NCBI GenBank assembly: GCA_965603075.1
Contig: CBFDBO010000006.1
Location: 79,870-143,869, forward strand
Direction: 5' to 3'
DNA from: JABJOR01 sp965603075
GTDB lineage: Bacteria > Pseudomonadota > Alphaproteobacteria > Rhodospirillales > Casp-alpha2
DNA: 64,000 nucleotides
Below the pieces are notes generated by a model. That model was not told where the DNA came from. It saw nothing but the letters and a program-made list of their open reading frames with translations, and searched no databases. Positions 43,638 to 51,956 of the stretch are shown piece by piece (the stretch's first letter is position 1; the number at the start of each line of letters is the position of its first letter). A program made the position numbers and the translations under genes.

Positions 43638-44327
43638 TTAATCCTCAACAAGTTCTCCATGTTCCATCCGAACCACGCGATCCATAGAAGCGGCTAAACT
43701 TGTGTTGTGTGTGGCGATTAAAGCGGCGAGCCCTGCTCCTCGGGCGATTTTAACAAACAGATTAAAAACTTCACCAGCCGTATCGGGATCTAGATTACCC
43801 GTTGGTTCATCGGCCAATAATAATCGCGGTACATTGGCTAAGGCTCTGGCAATGGCAACACGTTGTTGCTCTCCACCGGAAAGACGAGCCGGACGATGGG
43901 TCGCACGGTCGTTTAATCCCATATACCCCAATAGTTCATGCGCCCTTTCTCGAGCGGCAGATTTTGTAAGTCCGCTTATCATTTGTGGGATAACGATATT
44001 TTCTAGTGCTGAGAACTCTGGCAATAGATGATGGTATTGATAAACGAAGCCAAGATGATCCCGGCGCATACGGGTTTTTTGATCATCATTCATATTGTTA
44101 CAATGTTCGCCAGAGATATAAATATCGCCATCATCTGGTGCTTCGAGCAAGCCCGCTATATGCAATAACGTAGATTTACCAGCACCGGAGGGTCCGACAA
44201 GGGCTACGAGCTCTCCTGGATTGATGGTTAGATTGATTGAGCGTAGTACTTCAAGTTTCTCGCGGCCTTGTTTGAAGGTGCGTTTGACGTTCTGTAATTG
44301 AAGCACAGGACTGATATCATTATTCAT
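43638..44327 (-). CDS. lolD: Lipoprotein-releasing ABC transporter ATPase LolD
   Basis: ATPase of the LolCDE system, which extracts lipoproteins from the inner membrane. 229 residues with Walker A GPSGAGKST, Q-loop YQYHHLLPEFSALENI, signature LSGGEQQRVAIARAL, Walker B LLLADEPTGNLD and H-loop ATHNTSLA. The YHHLLPEF segment is a Lol marker. It lies 11 nt after lolC. Confidence 0.94.
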   Translation of the reverse strand: MNNDISPVLQLQNVKRTFKQGREKLEVLRSINLTINPGELVALVGPSGAGKSTLLHIAGLLEAPDDGDIYISGEHCNNMNDDQKTRMRRDHLGFVYQYHHLLPEFSALENIVIPQMISGLTKSAARERAHELLGYMGLNDRATHRPARLSGGEQQRVAIARALANVPRLLLADEPTGNLDPDTAGEVFNLFVKIARGAGLAALIATHNTSLAASMDRVVRMEHGELVED

Positions 44328-44338
44328 AACCTAGAGCC

Positions 44339-45583
44339 TCATTCATAGCGTAGTGCCTCTGCCGGATCGAGACGTGCGGCACGCCAAGCTGGATAAAGTG
44401 TCGCCAAAATGGAAAGCCCTAATCCAAGCAAAACAATGGCGATGACTTCACCGTTATCGACTTTGGCAGGTAGTTTTGACAGAAAGTAAATTTCAGCAGC
44501 AAATAAATCGCTGCCAGATAGACCCTGTATCCATTGACGGATGGCTTCAATGTTATCGGCAAAAGCAAGCCCAAGGACAAATCCTAAAAAGGTTCCAATC
44601 ACACCAATACTGGAACCACTGATAAAGAAGATCCGCATCACCGTTCCCCGTGTCGCCCCCATGGTACGCATAATCGCAATATCGCGACCTTTATCTTTCA
44701 CCAACATAATCATTGAGGAAATTATATTAAACGCAGCGACCAAGATGATAAGCGTTAGGATCATAAACATGACATTACGCTCGACCTGAATGGCATTAAA
44801 GAAGCTGGCATTTGCGCGCTGCCAATCATGCACCCGTGTGCCTAAACCTGCTTCGCCTTTAATCAGGGTTATCATACCGGGGGCTTCATCTGGATCTTCG
44901 ATAAATATATCCAGATTACTGATCCCATCTTTCATAGAGAAGTAAATCTGGGCCGCTTCCAGCGGCATAAATACAAAACTTGAATCGTATTCGTACATAC
45001 CGATATTAAAAAGCGCTACAACAGTATAGGCGCGCACGCGCGGCACCGTCCCAAATGCCGTTACGTTACCTTTCGGGGATATCAACTTGATTTGATCACC
45101 AACACGAACCCGTAATTTGATTGCCATACGATGACCAATGGCTATGGCATCGTTACCGACATAATCATCAAGACTGCCTGCGATGATATTGCCTGCGATA
45201 AGGTCGCGCTTACGGATGTCTTCTGGCAGTATACCCCGGACAATGGCACCTTGTGCATTGCCCTTATTGGACGCCATAACTTGACCTTCGATCAACGGAG
45301 AAACCTTTAGAACACCCGGTATTTTTTGAAGGCGCTCCGCAATGGGTTCGTAATCTTTTAAAAGACTGGTTTCACCCGACACACTTAAATGAGAATTGAT
45401 TCCGAGAATTCGCTCTAATAATTCAGCGCGAAACCCGTTCATGACGGACATCACAATAATCAATGTTGCAACACCCAACGCTATACCCAGCAACGAAAAC
45501 CACGCAATGACAGAAATGAAACCTTCCTGCCTGCGCGCCCGCAGGTACCGCATGGCCATCATCCATTCAAATGTATTAAACAT
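44339..45583 (-). CDS. lolC: Lipoprotein-releasing ABC transporter permease LolC/E
   Basis: Inner-membrane subunit of the lipoprotein exporter, 414 residues with the MacB/FtsX-type topology. One N-terminal helix comes after FEWMMAMRYLRARRQEGFIS. A large periplasmic domain (about 45-270) follows, then three C-terminal helices with IMLVKDKGRDIAIMRTMGAT. A single LolC/E protein encoded with LolD suggests a LolF-like homodimer rather than a LolC-LolE heterodimer; a second gene elsewhere cannot be excluded. It follows proS by 5 nt, as in many alphaproteobacteria. Confidence 0.93.
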   Translation of the reverse strand: MFNTFEWMMAMRYLRARRQEGFISVIAWFSLLGIALGVATLIIVMSVMNGFRAELLERILGINSHLSVSGETSLLKDYEPIAERLQKIPGVLKVSPLIEGQVMASNKGNAQGAIVRGILPEDIRKRDLIAGNIIAGSLDDYVGNDAIAIGHRMAIKLRVRVGDQIKLISPKGNVTAFGTVPRVRAYTVVALFNIGMYEYDSSFVFMPLEAAQIYFSMKDGISNLDIFIEDPDEAPGMITLIKGEAGLGTRVHDWQRANASFFNAIQVERNVMFMILTLIILVAAFNIISSMIMLVKDKGRDIAIMRTMGATRGTVMRIFFISGSSIGVIGTFLGFVLGLAFADNIEAIRQWIQGLSGSDLFAAEIYFLSKLPAKVDNGEVIAIVLLGLGLSILATLYPAWRAARLDPAEALRYE

Positions 45584-45588
45584 TCGTG

Positions 45589-46902
45589 TTAACCGATCAT
45601 CCGCGACAGAGCGGCTTCAATACTGATTTCATCGCGTTCGCCGCTTGCGCGATTTTTGAGCTCGACTTTGCCGTCTTTTAAACCACGGGGACCCGCGATG
45701 ATTTGCCATGGCAACCCGATCAGGTCCATGTCGGCAAACTTACCCCCGGCGCGAATGTCGCGATCATCATAGAGAACCTCAATCCCAGCTGCTGTCAGAT
45801 CATTATAAATGCCTTCACACGCTTTATCACAACCATCGTCACCAGCTTTCAGGTTAATAATACCCACTTTGTAAGGCGCAATGGATTCAGGCCAGATAAT
45901 ACCGTCATCATCATGGGACGCTTCAATGACAGCCCCCACCAGCCTTGAAACACCGATACCGTACGATCCCATAGAGGCCATAGCTTCTCCGCCGTCATTG
46001 GTTGTAACTTTGGCATCAAAGGGGCTTGAGTATTTATCGCCGAAGTGAAAGATATGACCAACTTCGATGCCACGGGCTGTTACCAGATCATCGCCCAGCC
46101 TAGCCTCTTTGTCTAAATCACGCATTTCATCGGTGGCGGCGTATTTATTGGTGAAATTATCGACAATGGGCTGTAGATCAGAATTGAAATCGATTTCGCT
46201 GTCAGCCATATCCATTTCTAAAAATGCTTTGTGGCAAGCGACTTCGCTCTCCCCTGTATCGGCGAGGACCAAAAATTCATGGCTCATATCGCCACCAATA
46301 GGGCCGGAATCAGCAGCCATCGGAATGGCTTTAAGACCCAGACGCGCAAAGGTGCGCAAATAAGATACAAAGAATTTATTATAGGACTTACGTCCCTCTT
46401 CTAAATTCAGATCAAATGAATACGCATCTTTCATCAAGAATTCACGGCCTCGCATGACACCAAAACGAGGGCGCACTTCATCGCGAAATTTCCATTGAAT
46501 GTGATAAAGCATCTTGGGTAAATCCCGGTAGCTTTTTGCGCAATCGTGGAAAATTTCAGTAATTTGCTCTTCATTGGTTGGGCCGTACAACATTTCCCGA
46601 TCATGCCGATCGGTAATGCGCAACATTTCGGGGCCATAAGCATCATAGCGACCACTTTTACGCCACAAGTCAGCGGGTTGGATTGTTGGCATCAACATTT
46701 GTTGCGCCCCCATGGCATTTTGCTCTTCTTCAACAATGCGTTGAATGTTCATTAAAACTTTATGGCCCAGAGGGAGCCAAGAATAGATACCTGCACTGGA
46801 CTGACGCACCATGCCAGCTCTTAACATTAATCGATGAGAGACAATTTGTGCCTCAGTTGGCGTTTCTTTCAACGTAGGCAGAAAATATTGCGACAAACGC
46901 AT
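45589..46902 (-). CDS. proS: Prolyl-tRNA synthetase (short type)
   Basis: Charges tRNA-Pro. At 437 residues it lacks the large editing insertion of the E. coli enzyme, the form typical of alphaproteobacteria. Class II motifs are visible: MVRQSSAGIYSWLPLGHKVL (motif 1), QIQWKFRDEVRPRFGVMRGREF-type YHIQWKFRDEVRPRFG (motif 2) and GIGVSRLVGAVIE (motif 3). The anticodon-binding domain with GIEVLYDDRDIRAGGKFADM lies at the C-terminus. Confidence 0.96.
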   Translation of the reverse strand: MRLSQYFLPTLKETPTEAQIVSHRLMLRAGMVRQSSAGIYSWLPLGHKVLMNIQRIVEEEQNAMGAQQMLMPTIQPADLWRKSGRYDAYGPEMLRITDRHDREMLYGPTNEEQITEIFHDCAKSYRDLPKMLYHIQWKFRDEVRPRFGVMRGREFLMKDAYSFDLNLEEGRKSYNKFFVSYLRTFARLGLKAIPMAADSGPIGGDMSHEFLVLADTGESEVACHKAFLEMDMADSEIDFNSDLQPIVDNFTNKYAATDEMRDLDKEARLGDDLVTARGIEVGHIFHFGDKYSSPFDAKVTTNDGGEAMASMGSYGIGVSRLVGAVIEASHDDDGIIWPESIAPYKVGIINLKAGDDGCDKACEGIYNDLTAAGIEVLYDDRDIRAGGKFADMDLIGLPWQIIAGPRGLKDGKVELKNRASGERDEISIEAALSRMIG

Positions 46903-47044
46903 AGAAGAGCATTCCTTATATAAAAATGTGACATGTTATTGATCATGATGCCGGACTGTATGAGACCAACACGATAAAGTCTATGTTGAAAGCTATCCTT
47001 AAGATGGATTGAGGTGTTTATTTTCAAAGAATCTATGTCAATAA

Positions 47045-47060
47045 TGTCATTATAATGACA
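47045..47060. promoter_or_regulatory. Perfect 16-bp palindrome over the start codon of the flavodoxin-like gene
   Basis: TGTCATTATAATGACA is its own reverse complement and includes the ATG at 47055. It could be an operator bound by a dimer or a small mRNA hairpin limiting initiation. It shares the GTCAT/ATGAC ends with the imperfect palindrome at 22119-22136. Confidence 0.45.
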
Positions 47061-47519
47061 AAAAAACTACTCATCGTCGCCCACGCGCCCTCATCCAATA
47101 CCCTTGCAATGCGTGATGCCGTTGTTAGCGGTGCACAGCATGGGGACATTACAGGCGTCGAGGTTACCTTGCGAACACCTTTTGAAGCGACCGCCGATGA
47201 TGTTCTAAACGCAAATGGGCTCATTCTTGGTACAACAGAAAATCTAGGTTATATGAGCGGTGCTTTGAAAGATTTTTTTGACCGAATCTATTATCCTTGT
47301 CTTGAAGAAACACAAGGTATGCCCTTCTGCTATTACATCAGAGCAGGCCATGATGGCACGGGGACTAATCAAGCAATAAAATCAATTACAACAGGATTAA
47401 AGTGGCGTCCTGTTCAAGAGCCATTGATTTGTAAGGGCGGTTACAGCGTTGATTTCATTGACAATTGTTCTGAATTGGGAATGGCTATGTCGGTGGGTCT
47501 TGAAGCCGGAATCTTCTGA
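47055..47519 (+). CDS. Flavodoxin-fold family protein
   Basis: 154 residues, beginning with the flavodoxin pattern KKLLIVAHAPSSNTLAMRDA (phosphate-binding loop), then ANGLILGTTENLGYMSGALK with DFFDRIYYP, which is the FMN-ring loop region. Compared with NADPH-dependent FMN reductases it is compact but complete in the beta-alpha-beta pattern. The ATG lies in a 16-bp palindrome and has no obvious ribosome-binding site. Divergent from proS. An FMN-binding oxidoreductase is likely; substrate unknown. Confidence 0.75.
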   Translation: MTKKLLIVAHAPSSNTLAMRDAVVSGAQHGDITGVEVTLRTPFEATADDVLNANGLILGTTENLGYMSGALKDFFDRIYYPCLEETQGMPFCYYIRAGHDGTGTNQAIKSITTGLKWRPVQEPLICKGGYSVDFIDNCSELGMAMSVGLEAGIF

Positions 47520-47696
47520 ATTATTACCTTTAAATTAGATTTACTCTAATTCAATATTACTCATATACTCTTGACTCTCCAGTAAAGCATATCTATGTAA
47601 TCGTTTATAGAGAATAGATTGTGTTTTATTAATTAGATTTAAACATATTTATTCTAATTGTTTATGAATAACTTAATGTTTTAATGAGAGACTTAA

Positions 47697-48089
47697 ATGT
47701 ATTTCCCCAACTTTAAAGTAATAATTTTTGCTGCGTTTTCTATTTCAATAACAATGAGTGTATCTAAAGTATTGCAAGCTCAAGAACTCAATCAGACTTA
47801 CGTTAATCAGTTGGATTTACATATTTCTTCTACATGCGAGGACGGTGCTGCTATATTCAAGATTAAGAATGTTGGCGAAGATAAAGTCTCCGGAATTAAT
47901 TTCAGGTTGTTTAAAGTGACTCAGGGTTTACTTGTGTCGAAACGCCGCATGAGCCTCAATCAAGGGCAGACGGCAACATTCAAAGTTAAAAATGCAGATA
48001 ATATTCCCGACCAAATCGGAATTTTTGTAAATACGAAAGAATTAGCGCGCCGCGAAAGAACCGACGCTTCCATCCGCTGTAGCACTTGA
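47697..48089 (+). CDS. Small secreted protein of unknown function
   Basis: A 130-residue precursor with a signal peptide (MYFPNFKVIIFAAFSISITM, cleavage probably near LQA). The mature part has two cysteines (in SSTCEDG and near the C-terminus in SIRCST), which could form one disulfide. Strands such as GAAIFKIKNVGEDKVSGINF and GQTATFKVKNADNIPDQIGI resemble a CARDB- or Ig-like beta-sandwich. GAGAG precedes the ATG. No family was recognised. It ends 2 nt from the mfd stop on the opposite strand. Confidence 0.65.
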   Translation: MYFPNFKVIIFAAFSISITMSVSKVLQAQELNQTYVNQLDLHISSTCEDGAAIFKIKNVGEDKVSGINFRLFKVTQGLLVSKRRMSLNQGQTATFKVKNADNIPDQIGIFVNTKELARRERTDASIRCST

Positions 48090-48091
48090 TA

Positions 48092-51000
48092 TCAACTGAC
48101 GGCTGTCGCCATTTCAGACAGTGATTTCATCATGTTACGCACACCATCCAAGCGTACCCGGTCATCATCCCAAACACGCATATAGACCAATTTATGATCG
48201 GGTTTGAGCTTAGCAGTGCCTCGGTTTTCTTGAATAAAGGCAACAAGACCGGCTAAATTTGCAAAGTCATTATTGCGGAAACTGATGGAGGCCCCTTTTG
48301 GTCCTGCATCAATTTTTTCAACACCTGCTTCACGGCAGAATTGTTTGATGGCGACACATTCCAATAAATTTTCAGCCTCAACAGGCAACGCCCCAAATCG
48401 ATCAATCATTTCAGCAGCCAGTTCATCGGTCTCCAAGCGATTGGTCAAATTTGCAATACGTCGATATAGCCCCATCCGGACGGGTAAATCGTTCACATAG
48501 GTATCGGGGATTAAAATTGGTAGACCTAAATTAATTTGCGGACTCCAGCCCGTATCGCCCGCGTTATCACTCGACAATCCTTTCGCCTCAGCAACGGCTT
48601 CTTCCAACATTTGTTGGTATAGCTCAATACCCACTTCACGGATATGGCCTGATTGCTCATCACCTAATAAGTTCCCGGCACCGCGAATATCTAAATCGTG
48701 ACTGGCCAGTGAGAAACCAGCGCCGAGATGATCGAGGGTTTGCATGACTTCAAGTCGTTTGTCAGCCGATGCGGTAAGTTTCTTTCCGGGCGGCAATGTT
48801 AAATACGCGTAAGCCCGGATTTTTGATCGCCCTACCCGCCCCCTTAATTGGTAAAGTTGTGCCAAACCAAACATATCGGCGCGGTGAATGATGATAGAAT
48901 TAACCCGTGGCATATCAATGCCGCTTTCAATAATGTTGGTCGATAACAACACATCATGATTGCCTTCATAAAAAGATGTCACTGTCTCTTCCATTTTGCT
49001 GGGAGACATTTGTCCATGCACAACCACCATTGATATTTCAGGCACTAATTCACGAATGTTGCTCTCTACTTGCTCGATATCAGCAATGCGCGGACATACA
49101 TAAAATGTTTGGCCACCGCGATAACGTTCTCGCAAAATCGCTTCCCGAATGATCACGGGATCAAAGGGTAATATATAAGTCCGAACCGCTAACCGGTCGA
49201 CGGGTGGCGTGGCAATTAAGCTCATTTCACGCACGCCGCTTAAAGCCAATTGCAGCGTTCTGGGGATAGGTGTCGCCGTTAATGTGAGAACATGAACATC
49301 AGCTTTTAGGCTTTTTAAACGTTCTTTATGGACCACACCAAAATGTTGCTCTTCATCAACAATCAACAGACCGAGGTCTCTAAACCTGACATCTTTAGCC
49401 AACAAGGCATGGGTGCCGATAACAATATCAACCGTGCCATCCGACATCCCTAATTTAGTGTCTTTTACGTCTTTAGCCGTAACCAGACGCGAAAGCTGTC
49501 TGATTTTGATAGGGAAACCTCTAAAGCGTTCAACAAAATTGAGGAAATGTTGACGACACAACAATGTTGTCGGTACGACCACAGCAACCTGTTTACCTTC
49601 CATAGCGGTCACAAAGGCCGCGCGAAGGGCGATCTCGGTTTTTCCGAACCCAACATCACCACATACCAAGCGATCAGCATTTCGCCCGCTGGCTAGATCG
49701 CCTAAGACGCTCTCAATAGCCAGGAGTTGGTCATCCGTTTCTGTGTACGGGAACCGCGCACAGAATTCTTCATACGCTCCTTCCGGTGGTAGAATTTTGG
49801 CGCCATCATTTAGCTCTCGGGCGGCGGCAATCTTGATCAACTCTTCTGCCATTTCAGCGATACGTTGTTTTAATTTTGATTTGCGCGCCTGCCAAGCGGC
49901 CCCGCCCAACCGGTCCAATTGCGCGCCTGCATCGTCGGAGCCAAAGCGTGAAATTAATTCGATGTTTTCAACGGGCAGATAAAGCCGCGCCGCGCCGTGG
50001 TAGGATAGCTGGAGGCAATCGTGAGGCGCACCGGTCACTTCAATGGTGTGTAGCCCTTCAAAACGACCAATACCGTGGTCAACATGAACCACCAGATCAC
50101 CTGGATTTAACGTCATGGCATCACTGATAATATTTTCTTGTTTAATCTTTCGACCTTGAGGACGCGATAGACGCTCCCCCAGAATATCCTGCTCGGTGAT
50201 TAAGGCCATGTCATCGCTGACAAATCCCCGCTCAAAACCAGCAACAGCAATGGAGCAAAGCCCTAAGTTCTGCGCCTCAGCTTGCGTCCAATAGTCAATA
50301 TTGGGTCCAACAATCAATTCATGCTCAGCAAAAACTTTACGAAGTCGCTCACGAGACCCATCGCTCATGGCAGAAATGATTACTCTACGTCTGTTATTGG
50401 CATTTGATTGTAGTTCAACGATATGCTTGGCAACCTCTTTAAAGACATCACCTTCGTTTTTGACACGAACATCGGCAAAATCTCTACCTGCATGCCCACC
50501 CCCTTGAAGGACAGTTGAACCTTCGGTCTCAGGCAGATCAAAGGGGGATAATTGTCCACCGACAAGGGGGGCGATAATACCGTCGAATTCAGCGGCATTC
50601 AAATAAAGTTGCTTCATCGCTACAGGGTAATACGGTGTGGCACCAAGGCTGAGCTTTGTGCCTATAATTTCTTTTCGTGCTTGATAATATTCGCCGATTA
50701 GGTCCAAACGGGCATCACGGGCGGCAATTGTTTGATTGGCGAGAACGGTTGTTGTCTCCCCCGTATAATCAAGTAACGTTTCAAGTCGGTCGTGAAATAA
50801 GGGCAACCAGTGTTCCATTCCCAAAAACCGTCGACCCGCTGAAATTGATTCGTATAAGGGGTCGTTTGAACCGGTAATAGAGAATAATTCACGGTAATTT
50901 GTGCGAAAGCGCGAAATGCTGTCCTCATCAAGATAGATTTCGCCAAGGGGAATGAGGGACAATTTCTTGACTTTGCCCGTTGTACGCTGCGATTGGGCGT

Positions 51001-51604
51001 CAAAAACCCTTATGGTGTCGATTTCATCACCAAAGAAATCTAAACGAAAGGGGGTGTCGCTGTCGGCGGGGTAAATATCCAGTATTCCGCCCCGTCTGGC
51101 AAATTCGCCCGGTTCCATAACTGTATCGGTGTTAATATACCCGTTGCGGCTTAAAAACGTGATGATATGGTCGGGATTATGGGAGGTGCCTTGTTGTACG
51201 TTGAGGGAACGCCCTTCTAGTACGCTTCGTGGCACAACACGCTGTAAGAAGGATGAAACCGTCGTAATGATAATTTGGGATAATCCCGCCTCACGTTTTT
51301 CACAGAGGCGCGATAAAACACTAATGCGTTGATTTAAAATATTGGGGCTAGGCGATACTCGATCATAGGGCAGGCAATCCCACGCCGGAAATTCAAGGCA
51401 TTCTATTCTAGGATTAAAAAAATTAATCCCAGCGGACATACGGGCCATGGCAACATCATCGGCAACAATGACAATTAACCGTCCAACACGCTCCACCCAG
51501 TCACATAATAATCGTGCATCATGACCTTCAGGCGCCGCACTAATTTCAACACGGTCAGCGGCGTTTAAAATATCATCTATCATTAATTTATTGTTTTTTA
51601 CCAA
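48092..51604 (-). CDS. mfd: Transcription-repair coupling factor
   Basis: DNA translocase that removes stalled RNA polymerase and recruits UvrA. 1170 residues: an N-terminal UvrB-like region (about 1-350), a CarD-like RNA-polymerase-interaction domain with GDLVVHVDHGIGRFEGLHTI (about 500), a RecG-like translocase and the TRCF C-terminal domain. Motor motifs are VCGDVGFGKTEIALRAAF (Walker A), LIVDEEQHFGVVHKERLK (DEEQ box), TLTATPIPRTLQLAL and QLRGRVGRSKIRAYAYL. It lies 4 nt after sdhE. Confidence 0.97.
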   Translation of the reverse strand: MVKNNKLMIDDILNAADRVEISAAPEGHDARLLCDWVERVGRLIVIVADDVAMARMSAGINFFNPRIECLEFPAWDCLPYDRVSPSPNILNQRISVLSRLCEKREAGLSQIIITTVSSFLQRVVPRSVLEGRSLNVQQGTSHNPDHIITFLSRNGYINTDTVMEPGEFARRGGILDIYPADSDTPFRLDFFGDEIDTIRVFDAQSQRTTGKVKKLSLIPLGEIYLDEDSISRFRTNYRELFSITGSNDPLYESISAGRRFLGMEHWLPLFHDRLETLLDYTGETTTVLANQTIAARDARLDLIGEYYQARKEIIGTKLSLGATPYYPVAMKQLYLNAAEFDGIIAPLVGGQLSPFDLPETEGSTVLQGGGHAGRDFADVRVKNEGDVFKEVAKHIVELQSNANNRRRVIISAMSDGSRERLRKVFAEHELIVGPNIDYWTQAEAQNLGLCSIAVAGFERGFVSDDMALITEQDILGERLSRPQGRKIKQENIISDAMTLNPGDLVVHVDHGIGRFEGLHTIEVTGAPHDCLQLSYHGAARLYLPVENIELISRFGSDDAGAQLDRLGGAAWQARKSKLKQRIAEMAEELIKIAAARELNDGAKILPPEGAYEEFCARFPYTETDDQLLAIESVLGDLASGRNADRLVCGDVGFGKTEIALRAAFVTAMEGKQVAVVVPTTLLCRQHFLNFVERFRGFPIKIRQLSRLVTAKDVKDTKLGMSDGTVDIVIGTHALLAKDVRFRDLGLLIVDEEQHFGVVHKERLKSLKADVHVLTLTATPIPRTLQLALSGVREMSLIATPPVDRLAVRTYILPFDPVIIREAILRERYRGGQTFYVCPRIADIEQVESNIRELVPEISMVVVHGQMSPSKMEETVTSFYEGNHDVLLSTNIIESGIDMPRVNSIIIHRADMFGLAQLYQLRGRVGRSKIRAYAYLTLPPGKKLTASADKRLEVMQTLDHLGAGFSLASHDLDIRGAGNLLGDEQSGHIREVGIELYQQMLEEAVAEAKGLSSDNAGDTGWSPQINLGLPILIPDTYVNDLPVRMGLYRRIANLTNRLETDELAAEMIDRFGALPVEAENLLECVAIKQFCREAGVEKIDAGPKGASISFRNNDFANLAGLVAFIQENRGTAKLKPDHKLVYMRVWDDDRVRLDGVRNMMKSLSEMATAVS

Positions 51605-51608
51605 AATA

Positions 51609-51860
51609 TTATAAGGATTTCTTAAAGTTAATTATATTACCCATAACGGACCCGTTTATGTCGTGCGGTACGTCTTCTTGTTCCAGTATCCACTTTAACA
51701 AATCGTTGTCGGCTTCTTGGAGCAATTGTTCGAATTGATCAAGCTCTTGATCATTCATTGAGAGCAGATTATTACTGGCGAATTGACCCATGAGCAGGTC
51801 AGTTTCCTTCATGCCGCGATGCTGACTTAAATAGAGTAATCTTTTACGGCGGTTATCCAA
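51609..51860 (-). CDS. sdhE: Succinate dehydrogenase assembly factor 2 (flavinylation factor SdhE)
   Basis: Small factor promoting covalent FAD attachment to SdhA. 83 residues with the diagnostic RGMKE (RGxxE) motif in LYLSQHRGMKETDLLMGQFA and the helical YgfY pattern ending LEQEDVPHDINGSVMGNIIN. It lies between mfd and recG, a standing arrangement in alphaproteobacteria. Confidence 0.94.
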   Translation of the reverse strand: MDNRRKRLLYLSQHRGMKETDLLMGQFASNNLLSMNDQELDQFEQLLQEADNDLLKWILEQEDVPHDINGSVMGNIINFKKSL

Positions 51861-51956
51861 AACGCATATCCCCAGACAAAAAGAAATGTAACAAGTCGGA
51901 TGTCAGGGTATAAGGGGTTATCGCTAACTTGTCAGCCCGTTAAGTTTGTAAAAATC

